Source: a virus. Taken from it: 42,631 nucleotides of DNA. The stretch spans positions 1 to 42,631 of the IMG/VR virus record IMGVR_UViG_3300008117_000091; one strand, given 5' to 3'. How positions within the stretch are numbered: the first letter of the stretch is position 1; each line of letters opens with the position of its first letter. This document shows positions 8,537-16,717 of the stretch, one piece after another. The translations under genes and the position numbers were made by a program. The notes below the pieces were generated by a model. It made no database searches, was not told the DNA's origin, and saw nothing but the letters and a program-made list of their open reading frames with translations.

Positions 8537-9131
8537 AAAATTTTTAATGACATCCCAAGAGAAAGATTTTAAGTCTCTCTATGATAGGATTAAACCAGGT
8601 TTACTTAATCACTGTAAATCAATCCTAATTGATGAAGAGGTTGCGCAAGATGCAGTGTCAAAAACTTTTGAAAAGATCTGGGTAAAAGTTGCCCAATATG
8701 ATCCTTCTAGGGGAAATTTTTCCACATGGGCATATAACATAGCAAGAAACGAATCTCTGCTAATCAAAAAAAATTCGAAGAAATTTACTCCATTAGTTTA
8801 TGAATCGATAGAATTAGATGGTAGAGATCATGATGAATTCATTCCTCTCTCTGATATAACCCCAGAGGATATTTTTGCTGAACCAGAATGGGAAATAAAT
8901 AATCAGGAAGGAGGCTTTGATGATCTATATGATACAGTCTTAGAAAAGATGAAACAGCTTCCTGCGATTTATAAGGATATTCTTATGGATCGGGAACTAC
9001 ATAAGATGAAGTATCAAGATATTGCTGATAAATACGGAATGAAAAAGAGAGCAGTTGCAACACGTATTAGAAGAGCTAGAATAAAGATCAGGGAGATGTT
9101 TCCTGGAATAAAATTAAATTTTATCGATTGA
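8508..9131 (+). CDS. ECF-like sigma-70 family factor
   Basis: This 207-residue protein has the two-domain layout of group 4 (ECF) sigma factors. Region 2 spans about residues 20-90 (LYDRIKPGLLNHCKSILID, then AQDAVSKTFEKIWVKV and FSTWAYNIARNESL, the last being the usual region 2.3-2.4 stretch for melting and -10 recognition). An acidic linker follows, then region 4 at about residues 145-200 (LPAIYKDILMDRELHKMKY, then QDIADKYGMKKRAVATRIRR), a clear helix-turn-helix. It would direct host RNA polymerase to a subset of phage promoters. It overlaps the dCMP deaminase gene by 29 bases. The window also encodes a gp55-type late sigma at 19233, so two phage sigma factors coexist. Confidence 0.85.
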   Translation: MAKSIQELAEKFLMTSQEKDFKSLYDRIKPGLLNHCKSILIDEEVAQDAVSKTFEKIWVKVAQYDPSRGNFSTWAYNIARNESLLIKKNSKKFTPLVYESIELDGRDHDEFIPLSDITPEDIFAEPEWEINNQEGGFDDLYDTVLEKMKQLPAIYKDILMDRELHKMKYQDIADKYGMKKRAVATRIRRARIKIREMFPGIKLNFID

Positions 9132-9132
9132 T

Positions 9133-9603
9133 ATGATAGATTTTTTAAAGGGATTAATCAGAATTTTTGGAGTTATTAGAGACATTAGAAATTATCTATT
9201 TCTCCGTAGGGTAATTAAAAAGGAGCTGATGAATTCTCCGATATGGTCAAAAAACAATTTGAGGGTAGACTGGATTGGCAGAATTTACACAGTTATGAAT
9301 TTACCACCCGAAGTGACAATGTCCCCAGATTTACCACGGGAGCTTTGGCCAGCTTATTTAATAGAACAATCGAAGGGATTAAATGAATATCTCACTTCTC
9401 TTAATCTTCATGAGATAATCATTCCTGAATATAAGGAGATTCCAGAAAGCAATTCATATCTTTTAGTTTATTATCCTTATTTCAGAGATCTAACAACCTG
9501 GTGGATTGCAAGTAGAACTATTTTTTGGACCACTGCTATCATCATTGAAAGCAAAACACAGTGGCTATCCCAAGCTTGGACTTGGACAATATCATTATTT
9601 TAA
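9133..9603 (+). CDS. Conserved-looking phage protein of unknown function
   Basis: The protein has 156 residues and starts 2 bases after the sigma gene stop. The N-terminus (MIDFLKGLIRIFGVIRD) is amphipathic. The core NLRVDWIGRIYTVMNLPPEV is followed by PRELWPAYLIEQSKGLNEYL and a Trp/Tyr-rich end (YPYFRDLTTWWIASRTIFW). I recall proteins with this 'LRVDWIGRIYTV(V/M)NLP' core from other T4-like phages, but with no known function, so I make no call. The tight spacing suggests co-expression with the sigma factor and the nuclease. Confidence 0.6.
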   Translation: MIDFLKGLIRIFGVIRDIRNYLFLRRVIKKELMNSPIWSKNNLRVDWIGRIYTVMNLPPEVTMSPDLPRELWPAYLIEQSKGLNEYLTSLNLHEIIIPEYKEIPESNSYLLVYYPYFRDLTTWWIASRTIFWTTAIIIESKTQWLSQAWTWTISLF

Positions 9604-9606
9604 AAA

Positions 9607-10353
9607 TTGACAAATCCTAATATTCAGAGAAAAAGCTATCCCTGGGGAAGAGCTTATGAGGTTATCACGGATCACCAGACTAAGCTGGTTCTTCCTTCCG
9701 TTACAACAGTTTTAAAGCTCCTTACTGAGCCTAAATTCCAACACTTGAGAGAAAAGTTCGGTAACGAGAAATGGCAGCAGATACTGGATAAAGCATCATT
9801 CAGAGGAACAGTTATGCACTCGATGCTTGAACATTTCCTATTGGAGTATGCAGAATCAAAATCAGTGGATAAGAGTCTTCTATCAGCTCAAAATATTGCT
9901 AAGGAAGAAGAAAAAAATTCACCAGACAAGTTGGATTTGATTGTGAGAGGTAGAGATCTTTTTTGGAATTTTTATCATGAAAAATTTTGGTCAGATATTA
10001 AATGTGTTCTTCATAACGAACTTTTTCTGTGGACAGATTTTAGAGGCGGATGGGCAGGAGCAACAGATTTTATTTTTCAAGACTTTAATGACGAGCACGT
10101 GGTAATAGATTTCAAGTCTGCTAGCTCACCTAAAGATGAAGACGATATTGATTCCTATAAATGCCAAATTTCCGCATATATGTTTGCTTATGCTGAGAGG
10201 TATGGAGTAATTCCTCACCGTGGGGAAATTTGGATTTCTAACGAAAAAAACTCTTCAATCCAAAGATTCATCGTTACAAGAGACGAGTTTAAAGAACATC
10301 TAAGAAAATTTCTGGATCTCTTGAAACAATTCAGGGAAATCCACTCTATTTGA
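9607..10353 (+). CDS. PD-(D/E)XK family nuclease (RecB/Cas4-like exonuclease)
   Basis: This 248-residue protein has the core of the PD-(D/E)XK nuclease fold. The motifs in order are an early RGTVMHSMLEHFL helix (about residues 69-82), GGWAGATDFIF with the catalytic Asp (about 147-157), VVIDFKSASSPKD with the D-x-K pair (about 166-178), and the YKCQISAYMFAYAERYG motif (QxxxY, about 188-204) seen in RecB-like and Cas4-like nucleases. It probably acts as a DNA exonuclease in host DNA breakdown, recombination or end processing. The start is TTG at 9607 (MTNPNIQRKSYPWGRAYEV), 4 bases after the previous stop. No Fe-S cysteine cluster is visible, so it is not a canonical Cas4. Confidence 0.75.
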   Translation: MTNPNIQRKSYPWGRAYEVITDHQTKLVLPSVTTVLKLLTEPKFQHLREKFGNEKWQQILDKASFRGTVMHSMLEHFLLEYAESKSVDKSLLSAQNIAKEEEKNSPDKLDLIVRGRDLFWNFYHEKFWSDIKCVLHNELFLWTDFRGGWAGATDFIFQDFNDEHVVIDFKSASSPKDEDDIDSYKCQISAYMFAYAERYGVIPHRGEIWISNEKNSSIQRFIVTRDEFKEHLRKFLDLLKQFREIHSI

Positions 10354-10384
10354 TGAAACATTAGGTTTAAGAGGATCTAAAAAT

Positions 10385-10393
10385 GAATATAAA
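10385..10393 (+). promoter_or_regulatory. Weak late-promoter-like element
   Basis: GAATATAAA lies 18 nt before the ATG at 10403. It fits the position of the late element but differs from the GATATATA(A/C) core. Confidence 0.3.
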
Positions 10394-10402
10394 AAATAAA
10401 AA

Positions 10403-10855
10403 ATGGCAGAAGAATTAATCACCGAAGTGGAAGTAGATCAAAAAAGAGTCGAAGAGCTACAATCAGCTCTTGACAAAAAACAAAAAGAACTGAGTAATAA
10501 GGTCTATGGAGTATCTATGAATTCAAAAGATCTAGAGGTGTATAATGATATTGTTTCCTCTCTAGAATGGAGGGGAAAGGAAGCTTTAGGAATTTTAGAG
10601 ATCACAAAAAAGCTCGACCAAATCAAAGAAGAAGGCATAAAAAGTGGAGTGATCTATATGAATGCTCTAGAAATCGAAGCATCACATTATTTTCTAAATA
10701 AATTTTCAGGGAAGGGAAAAAGCCTAGCAAATGATTTTATCCGCATTTTTAAGGCATTCGAACAATCTTTGACCAATATTAGCCTAGATAATAAAGAGTT
10801 TGACGATCTAAAAAAGGATCTAGCAGCAGCTCAACAGGGCTTAGAATCTGAATAA
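10403..10855 (+). CDS. Hypothetical protein, partly coiled coil
   Basis: I do not recognise this 150-residue protein. The first 40 residues are charged and heptad-like (VEELQSALDKKQKELSNKV), consistent with a coiled coil. The middle (WRGKEALGILEITKKLDQI) and end (FEQSLTNISLDNKEFDDLKKD) are helical. There is no signal peptide or membrane segment. It starts MAEEL after a run of A residues and is followed by a strong terminator, so it ends a transcription unit. Confidence 0.6.
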   Translation: MAEELITEVEVDQKRVEELQSALDKKQKELSNKVYGVSMNSKDLEVYNDIVSSLEWRGKEALGILEITKKLDQIKEEGIKSGVIYMNALEIEASHYFLNKFSGKGKSLANDFIRIFKAFEQSLTNISLDNKEFDDLKKDLAAAQQGLESE

Positions 10856-10878
10856 ATTCCGGGTTTTTAATCTTTTAG

Positions 10879-10906
10879 GGCTCACTTTATCAAGTGGGCC
10901 TTTTTT
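10879..10906 (+). terminator. Intrinsic terminator
   Basis: A 9-bp stem (10879-10887 GGCTCACTT with 10892-10900 AAGTGGGCC, one G-T pair) with a 4-base loop is followed by six T residues. It separates the 10403 gene from the next late promoter. Confidence 0.85.
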
Positions 10907-10911
10907 CTGTG

Positions 10912-10920
10912 GATATATAA
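10912..10920 (+). promoter_or_regulatory. Putative late promoter
   Basis: GATATATAA lies 29 nt before the ATG at 10941, right after a terminator. The 16 bases at 10905-10920 are identical to 28361-28376 before the S74 fibre gene. Confidence 0.65.
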
Positions 10921-10940
10921 TACTTAAAGAAATAACTTAG

Positions 10941-12311
10941 ATGAAAGAAAACAAGTATTTCCCATATATTGTAGCTATTTCTGCAATCAGCATCTCGTTT
11001 TCTGCTGCATTTTATTCGATCTTTGGTATCGGTAAAATGTTTGCAGGTGCTTCTACCAACGTGATGGTGATGGCAGCTAGTTTAGAATTTGCTAAACTAG
11101 TCATAGCTTCTCTGTTGTACAGATTCTGGGACGAAATAAACAAGGCACTTAAGGTTTACCTCACTATAGCATGTTTTGTACTAATAGTAATAACCTCGGC
11201 GGGGATCTATGGGTTCTTGTCCTCAGCTTATCAGGAAACCGCAAATAAGGTAGAAAACGTAGATAAAAATACTGCTGTCATTGAGAAAAGAAAGCAAATG
11301 ATTCAAAGGCAGCTGGATCAGGCAGAAAAACAGTTGGAGCTTAAAAGTACCAGACAGAACACACTCTCTGATATGAGAAATAGACAGCAGAGCAATGCTG
11401 ATAATCTCATAGCTCAAAACAAATCAACTTCCTCTGTTAGATCACAGATGAACCAATTGAGTAAAGAGAGCAAATCTTTGGATGATGATATAAAAGTTTT
11501 ACAGGACACGATAGCTTCAAAAACTCAGCAAATCAACGATTTAGATCTGGAGATTCTAAACGTCTCTTCCAATAATGATATAGCTAACGAAATCGGACCT
11601 TTAAAATTTATCGCTAAGATCACTGGTAAATCTTTAGATCAAGTTGTAAACTGGTTTATTATAGCTTTAATGCTGGTATTTGACCCACTTGCGATTGCAC
11701 TAGTTGTTGCCGCTAACTTCGTATTCTCCTATGTCAGCGAGAAGAAAAAAACAGAAGAATCCCCAAAAAATCCAGAACCGGAAAAAATTGAGGAAAAAAT
11801 TATAGAGACTATAGAGCCAGAAAAGGAAGAAGAAATCAAATTGCCGGATCTAAAAATCGTAGATGAATACAAAACAGAGATAGAGGGAATTCCACTTACC
11901 TTAAAAGGATTTATTGTAGGAGATACCCCGATAGCAGAGATCAATAATGATATAATAAATGAAAATGAGCAGGAAGACATTTCCGAGAAAATCGAAGAAA
12001 CAATTGAAAAAGAAGAAAGAGAAATCATTCTTCCAGAAGATGCGGGAGATAATGAGAAGAGCAAAGAAGATGATGATGTAGTTTATTCTCCAGATCTCTC
12101 CAGTATCGACCCAGATTTAACCCCTGATGAGGATTCAGAAATAATAGAAGAACACGAGGATCTGCCAGAAAATACGGAAGACGGTGAATTTGGTGGATAC
12201 AGGCTAGGTAACGTTTACGGAAAAGAGAGAAGGAGTATCAAAGATTACAAGAATAAAAAGGAAATTCCGATCGACTTATTAGTCAGAAAGGAAGATCCTA
12301 CCAGATTATAA
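10941..12311 (+). CDS. Membrane-anchored coiled-coil protein
   Basis: This 456-residue protein has three N-terminal hydrophobic segments: about residues 8-30 (IVAISAISISFSAAFYSIFG), 42-60 (MVMAASLEFAKLVIASLLY) and 72-95 (YLTIACFVLIVITSAGIYGF). A long coiled coil follows at about 100-205. A fourth hydrophobic segment lies near 235-260 (WFIIALMLVFDPLAIALVVA), and a very acidic cytosol-type tail (about 265-425) ends in a basic stretch (YGKERRSIKDYKNKKE). I recall proteins with this N-terminal layout in marine T4-like phages, without a known role. It could act at the host membrane during late infection. A holin role is possible but unsupported, because the protein is far larger than T4 holin and has four segments. 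Confidence 0.7.
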   Translation: MKENKYFPYIVAISAISISFSAAFYSIFGIGKMFAGASTNVMVMAASLEFAKLVIASLLYRFWDEINKALKVYLTIACFVLIVITSAGIYGFLSSAYQETANKVENVDKNTAVIEKRKQMIQRQLDQAEKQLELKSTRQNTLSDMRNRQQSNADNLIAQNKSTSSVRSQMNQLSKESKSLDDDIKVLQDTIASKTQQINDLDLEILNVSSNNDIANEIGPLKFIAKITGKSLDQVVNWFIIALMLVFDPLAIALVVAANFVFSYVSEKKKTEESPKNPEPEKIEEKIIETIEPEKEEEIKLPDLKIVDEYKTEIEGIPLTLKGFIVGDTPIAEINNDIINENEQEDISEKIEETIEKEEREIILPEDAGDNEKSKEDDDVVYSPDLSSIDPDLTPDEDSEIIEEHEDLPENTEDGEFGGYRLGNVYGKERRSIKDYKNKKEIPIDLLVRKEDPTRL

Positions 12312-12312
12312 G

Positions 12313-12897
12313 ATGCCAAACGTATTAAAAACAGATTCAAGATATGTCAAGTACATTGATTGTAATCCAGAAAAACAGAAAAAAATAGTTTTTGAAGGAT
12401 CCATTCTTAAAATCATAGAGGGATCTAAAGTTTTGCATTCTGTGGATATGTCTGGATTTTTTCACCCTGCATCAATTACCGGGGGAAGCTTCAAAAAGAG
12501 AATCTTTATAGATCCCGAAACGTCTTGGAATTTATACGGAGGAAACATAGCTCAAGATCAGGGAGAGGTTTCTTTAATCATAGTTAAAGTGAAATATGAT
12601 AAATCTTTAACAGAAGATGAGAAGTTAATTTTCTGGGAATATAAAGGAAGGACGTTTCCTCTAAAAAACGTCTTATTCCTAACAGGGAAAACTTTAGATC
12701 ATGTTAAACATCACGGATGGGATTTAGAGCCATATAATGTGTATGGTGATCCCACTAATGTTTCTCCTGTGGTAGATCCAGAATTTAGTCCGGTTTTAAG
12801 TCCTCAACCAACCTCGCCAGATTTTAGTTTGGGTGGAATTAAAATTATGAATACAACCCGGAAAGAGGTTGAGGTAGAAATATTAGTTATGAATTAA
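12313..12897 (+). CDS. Fibre-block protein, paralog A
   Basis: I do not recognise this 194-residue protein, but it is a paralog of the next one. Both share GEVSLIIVKVKYDKSL / GEVKALIVSVKYPASF and an end of the type GGIKIMNTTRKEVEVEILV / GGIVIHNPHSNDVEITIIV. The pattern of alternating hydrophobic strands suggests a beta-sandwich, as in fibre or neck accessory proteins. It starts 1 base after the membrane protein gene and its stop overlaps the next ATG (TAATG). Confidence 0.6.
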   Translation: MPNVLKTDSRYVKYIDCNPEKQKKIVFEGSILKIIEGSKVLHSVDMSGFFHPASITGGSFKKRIFIDPETSWNLYGGNIAQDQGEVSLIIVKVKYDKSLTEDEKLIFWEYKGRTFPLKNVLFLTGKTLDHVKHHGWDLEPYNVYGDPTNVSPVVDPEFSPVLSPQPTSPDFSLGGIKIMNTTRKEVEVEILVMN

Positions 12898-13541
12898 TGG
12901 CAACAGCACCCCTTATATGTAAAGCAGATTTAGCTAATACCTTAATTGAAGGAGGTCAATTTAATCGTTGCACCTTTCAAGTAACCAAAGATTCGTCTGT
13001 TCTAAATTCTTTTGATTTATGTGATTTCTCCCTCGATATAGACGATTTTTTTGCACAAACACTAAAGTTAAAGGGTGGCAGTGCATTTCTTTTGGATGAT
13101 TCCGGTTTATCTAATACATTCGGGGAGGTAAAAGCACTTATAGTTAGCGTAAAATATCCAGCATCATTTACAACAGATTCGAGTAAATATATTAACCTTA
13201 TTTACGAAGAGAAAATCTATCCAATTGGAGGTTTCCATATCTGGACTGGAGAACCAGGAGCTGATCCCGGAAGAGGGATTTCAATATATCCGAGCAATTT
13301 TCTATCTAGTCCTCTTTATAATGAGGGAGGGATAGTGATACACAATCCACATTCTAATGATGTTGAGATCACTATTATAGTTGCTTCTGGTGGTGCTCTA
13401 GGAACAGGCATCAGCGGAACAAGCGGAACGAGTGCTAGCCCAACTACCAGCGGAAGCAGTGGAACTAGTGGATCTTCTGGAAGTTCCGGATCAACATCAA
13501 CTTATTTTGGAATAAGTACAACATCAATAACCCTACCATAA
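12897..13541 (+). CDS. Fibre-block protein, paralog B with collagen-like tail
   Basis: This 214-residue protein repeats the likely beta-rich domain of the preceding gene (about residues 1-165) and adds a short collagen-like tail rich in G-S-S and G-T-S triplets (about 170-202, such as GSSGTSGSSGSSGS). It ends FGISTTSITLP. It overlaps both neighbours by one base, so this gene and the next two (13541, 15313) form one translation-coupled block. A role as a fibre base or connector is inferred from the domain and context. Confidence 0.65.
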   Translation: MATAPLICKADLANTLIEGGQFNRCTFQVTKDSSVLNSFDLCDFSLDIDDFFAQTLKLKGGSAFLLDDSGLSNTFGEVKALIVSVKYPASFTTDSSKYINLIYEEKIYPIGGFHIWTGEPGADPGRGISIYPSNFLSSPLYNEGGIVIHNPHSNDVEITIIVASGGALGTGISGTSGTSASPTTSGSSGTSGSSGSSGSTSTYFGISTTSITLP

Positions 13542-15313
13542 TGCCATACTCAAATATAACTATAACGACAAATTCGGGGCTTTCATTCAGACAGTATGAC
13601 TTTATACAAGTAACCCATGATTCCGATAATTACATCATCGGTAGAGTTGTTAGCTATAATTCTTCAACAGGCCAATTAACTTTTACCCCATTAGTAGTTA
13701 GGGGGTCGGGGAGTTTTAGCACCTGGGAAGTAACATTAACAGGTGATCCCGGGGATGATGGAAGTAGCGGAAGTAGTGGAACTGCAGGATCTGCAACATC
13801 AGGAACTTCAGGAGGATCGGGAACTGCAGGAACTTCGGGTACTACCCCCTCGGTATTAGATTCAGGTAATCCATATTCAGTTCTCAGATATAACGGGTCG
13901 GGTACTGGAGTTACTGGTGATGCCAATCTTACTTTTGATGGAGCAACACTCTCGATAGATCCATTAGAATATAGCTCTGGGGGAGATCCAATCTATCGGA
14001 TAATTTATCACAATGACGGAACTGCGGGAACCGCGGGCATAGTGGTTCGAGGTCCAATTTTTGGACAACCTTATACTGGGATAATTGAGAATAGGATACC
14101 ACACGATTATCAGCAACAATTTGTCATCGGGGGTAACAATATAGCTCATATAGATTCTCAAGGATTCCACGTCCAGCAAGCTTTAATAGCAGATAATGGT
14201 GTCTATTTAGAAAGTCTAGAATTAGACCCATCACAAACAAGATTTTTAGTATGGGATCCTTCAACTAGTGGGGGTCTTCAGGGAAAAATTAAATGGAGAA
14301 CTTCGGGTGCAGAAGGTGCTCAGGGACCAGCGGGAGCACCAGGTTCCTCAGGAAGTTCTGGAACATCAGGAACATCCGGTACATCTGGAGAAACCGGAGC
14401 ATCTGGTTCTTCTGGGACATCAGGAACATCCGGTACATCTGGAGAAACCGGAGAATCTGGTTCTTCTGGGACATCTGGAGAAAATGGAACATCCGGTTCT
14501 TCTGGATCAACTGGTACTTCTGGTACTTCCGGTACATCCGGAAATGGAACATCCGGTACTTCAGGAGCTGGATTTGTTTGGAGAGGGGAGTGGCAACCAA
14601 TTCCAACAGTTTATGTAGGTGGCCAAGACGTAGTTTCATATACCGGAGGTTCATACATAAAAATCGGGGACGGTAACTCTGGCAGTGCTCCTCCAGACGA
14701 TCCAGTAAGATGGGGTTTAGTTGCTGACAAAGGCTCATCAGGAACTTCTGGGTTAGCTGGAACATCAGGACAATCTGGTACTTCAGGTACATCCGGAAAT
14801 GGAACATCAGGAACATCAGGTGAAACTGGAACATCTGGATCAACCGGTACTTCAGGAAGCTCTGGATCTACAGGAACATCAGGATCTTCGGGGCAATCTG
14901 GTGCTGCGGGGACATCAGGGACTTCAAGCAACGGAACATCTGGTACTTCTTTCAGCTCACCATATTCAGGTAACTTAAATGTAACATCTGGACAAGCTTG
15001 GGTTAGCGCAGATGCTAATGGTAATACTACTTCATCAACCACGGTAAACTGGAACGATAGTAATGTTCAAACTTTTACTCTAAATGCAGCAACAACTACA
15101 TTTACATTTAGTAACGGTCAAGCAGGTGCTACATATATTTTAATAATAAGACAAAATGCATCAGGTTCTCAAGTTATAACATGGCCTGGAACAGTTGCAT
15201 GGACAGGCGCAGCTACTCCAACGATGACCTCGACTGCTAGCCGATATGATGTTTTCACTTTCATTTTTGATGGTAGCAAGTATTTTGGTTCCTATATACA
15301 AAACTTCATATAA
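13541..15313 (+). CDS. Collagen-like tail fibre protein
   Basis: This 590-residue protein alternates short folded domains with three blocks of G-x-y triplets dominated by Ser and Thr (about residues 71-100, 256-342 and 398-470), consistent with a trimeric collagen-like shaft. The N-terminal domain begins MPYSNITITTNSGLSFRQYD. The region WRGEWQPIPTVYVGGQDVVSY (about 347) resembles a carbohydrate-binding module found in fibre proteins. The C-terminal 110 residues hold a TFTLNAATTTFTFSNG ... GSQVITWPGTVAWTG ... YDVFTFIFDGSKYFGSY domain of a kind common at phage fibre tips. It probably reaches toward the host receptor. Overlapping frames full of VPDVPD-like strings on the other strand are shadows of the triplet repeats. 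Confidence 0.75.
   Translation: MPYSNITITTNSGLSFRQYDFIQVTHDSDNYIIGRVVSYNSSTGQLTFTPLVVRGSGSFSTWEVTLTGDPGDDGSSGSSGTAGSATSGTSGGSGTAGTSGTTPSVLDSGNPYSVLRYNGSGTGVTGDANLTFDGATLSIDPLEYSSGGDPIYRIIYHNDGTAGTAGIVVRGPIFGQPYTGIIENRIPHDYQQQFVIGGNNIAHIDSQGFHVQQALIADNGVYLESLELDPSQTRFLVWDPSTSGGLQGKIKWRTSGAEGAQGPAGAPGSSGSSGTSGTSGTSGETGASGSSGTSGTSGTSGETGESGSSGTSGENGTSGSSGSTGTSGTSGTSGNGTSGTSGAGFVWRGEWQPIPTVYVGGQDVVSYTGGSYIKIGDGNSGSAPPDDPVRWGLVADKGSSGTSGLAGTSGQSGTSGTSGNGTSGTSGETGTSGSTGTSGSSGSTGTSGSSGQSGAAGTSGTSSNGTSGTSFSSPYSGNLNVTSGQAWVSADANGNTTSSTTVNWNDSNVQTFTLNAATTTFTFSNGQAGATYILIIRQNASGSQVITWPGTVAWTGAATPTMTSTASRYDVFTFIFDGSKYFGSYIQNFI
14305..14566 (+). repeat. Collagen-like G-x-y repeat block with a near-duplicated DNA unit
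   Basis: This is the middle triplet block of the fibre gene. A DNA unit of about 54 nt (beginning GGAACATCCGG near 14368) occurs nearly twice in a row, with small changes. Further blocks lie at about 13752-13845 and 14731-14952. Confidence 0.75.
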
Positions 15314-16443
15314 TGATAGTATTTCCGTTTTCTTTTAAGAAAATGCCAGCATCAGCATCTTTTCTTGAGATTTTTACTACAGTTGGCACTACCACATGGA
15401 CTGCACCGGCTAACGTTAATTCTGTCGAATATTTAGTAGTCGGCGGTGGTGGAGGTGGCGGTAACGGCTATGATAATGCTGGTGGTGGAGGAGGTGGAGG
15501 AGGTATGGTATTAACAGGAACCCTATCGGTAGTACCTGGAGCTTCATATGTGGTAACAGTAGGCGACGGCGGTCTTGGTGGAGCTAATGCTAGAGCCAAT
15601 AATGCAGGCCTTCCGGGAGATAATAGCGTATTTAGCTCAATAACAGCCCTTGGCGGGGGTAATGGCTTAGGATCAAGAACTGGAGGTGTAGCCGGGGTTG
15701 CGCAGATCAGTAATACTTCTTCCGCTACAGGTGGTAGTGGTTCAGGTGGAGGTAACGGTGGAAAGGGAGGTGGAGGAGCAGGGGGAGCTGGTTCTGCCAA
15801 CTCAGTAGCAACAGGTGGAGCGGGTGGTTCAGGAATCAGTTCTTCTCTCAGTGGTTCAGAGGTTATTTATGGTGTAGGTGGTGCAGGAGGAAATGCTGGC
15901 ACTCAAAATGGTGGTGCATCCGGATCGACCAACACAGGTAATGGTGGGCAAGCTGGTGGCGCTGCATCTAGTAACTCAGTAGGTGGTGGTAAAGGAGGAT
16001 CTGGAATAGTTGTTATTAAACTTATATCTGTAACATTTTCTCAAGCATTCGTACAAGGAGTAGCCCCCACGACAACAGTAGAAACTGCATGGAATACCTT
16101 TAGGGCTTCTTTAACCGGATCATATACAACATTTACTATGTCTAGCACGAACGGTACTTCGATTACAGTTACAGATCCTACTAAAGTACAAACACTTGCA
16201 AATAATCTAAGAACTGGAACATCGGGGAGCGTTACCATCGGATCTACCTTATGGTTAGTCGGAGTAGGATGTGGCACACCTAAGATAGGCGGTACAGCTG
16301 TTGAATTTTCTAATATAGGAAGTTGTTCAGGCTCTAGTACAGTTGCACTTAGACCGATGATCAATAACTTAAACTGGGGTGGTATAGGAACAGGATCTAC
16401 TGTCAATCAAGCTTCACAAACTATAACACTAATATTCTTTTAA
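15313..16443 (+). CDS. Glycine-rich fibre tip / adhesin-like protein
   Basis: The protein has 376 residues and follows the fibre gene with a TAATG overlap. Residues 10-230 form a glycine-rich domain (EIFTTVGTTTWTAPANVNS, then VEYLVVGGGGGGG, runs of GGGG, VVTVGDGGLGG and SGIVVIKLIS), the pattern of the Gly-rich sandwich domain at the tips of phage fibres and in T-even adhesins. Residues 232-376 are a separate beta-rich domain with four cysteines (VGCGTPKIGG and GSCSGS among them). It may be a detachable adhesin that decides receptor choice. A CTATATACA near 15294, shortly before the start, could be a weak promoter. Confidence 0.7.
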   Translation: MIVFPFSFKKMPASASFLEIFTTVGTTTWTAPANVNSVEYLVVGGGGGGGNGYDNAGGGGGGGGMVLTGTLSVVPGASYVVTVGDGGLGGANARANNAGLPGDNSVFSSITALGGGNGLGSRTGGVAGVAQISNTSSATGGSGSGGGNGGKGGGGAGGAGSANSVATGGAGGSGISSSLSGSEVIYGVGGAGGNAGTQNGGASGSTNTGNGGQAGGAASSNSVGGGKGGSGIVVIKLISVTFSQAFVQGVAPTTTVETAWNTFRASLTGSYTTFTMSSTNGTSITVTDPTKVQTLANNLRTGTSGSVTIGSTLWLVGVGCGTPKIGGTAVEFSNIGSCSGSSTVALRPMINNLNWGGIGTGSTVNQASQTITLIFF

Positions 16444-16444
16444 T

Positions 16445-16582
16445 ATGTACTATATAGCTTACGTAACTGATTTAAAATCACCAGTTTCTCCTGAACTTGA
16501 TAATTTAACACAGGAAGAAGCTATGTCATGGATGATAAATTTTGGTAATATCGTCGATTATACTATTGTCCAGAAAATGTAA
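16445..16582 (+). CDS. Small protein of 45 residues
   Basis: An ATG 1 base after the adhesin gene stop opens a 45-codon frame, MYYIAYVTDLKSPVSPELD through EEAMSWMINFGNIVD to a TAA. The placement, tight spacing and protein-like composition support translation with the fibre block. The function is unknown; small proteins at this position could be fibre assembly factors. Confidence 0.55.
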   Translation: MYYIAYVTDLKSPVSPELDNLTQEEAMSWMINFGNIVDYTIVQKM

Positions 16583-16586
16583 ATTA

Positions 16587-16620
16587 GGAAGTATCAATAA
16601 TTGATTGAATACCTTCTAAA
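16587..16620 (+). terminator. Possible weak terminator
   Basis: An imperfect stem (GAAGTAT-CAAT against ATTG-AATACCTTC, with single-base bulges) is followed by TAAAATTTT. The T-run is short, so this is a weak candidate. Confidence 0.3.
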
Positions 16621-16626
16621 ATTTTC

Positions 16627-16635
16627 GATATATAA
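16627..16635 (+). promoter_or_regulatory. Putative late promoter, distal copy
   Basis: GATATATAA lies 91 nt before the ATG at 16718 and 14 nt before a 15-codon mini-frame (ATG 16641 to TAG 16688). It is the first of two such elements in this gap. Confidence 0.5.
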
Positions 16636-16687
16636 TGAATATGCTGACTTTAAAGACTAAAAGCTTAAAGAATGGTTTTAAATCGTA

Positions 16688-16696
16688 GATATATAG
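16688..16696 (+). promoter_or_regulatory. Putative late promoter, proximal copy
   Basis: GATATATAG lies 30 nt before the ATG at 16718. With the copy at 16627 it makes a tandem arrangement, the only one seen in the window, which may mean strong expression. Confidence 0.6.
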
Positions 16697-16717
16697 AATA
16701 AAAATAAATCCCTCAAA

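Noticed and set aside
10941-12311. Assignment as holin
   Set aside because: It is far larger than known T4 holin, with a coiled coil and a long acidic tail. Nothing in the sequence shows pore formation.
14289-14843. Long antisense open frames over the fibre genes (also 29735-30556 and 14611-15042)
   Set aside because: They mirror the repeated G-x-y codons and give low-complexity VPDVPD or FLMFQ-type strings. They are shadows of the repeats.
16641-16688. 15-codon mini-frame after a late-type element
   Set aside because: Too short to support as a gene. The element more likely serves the gene at 16718 together with the closer copy.
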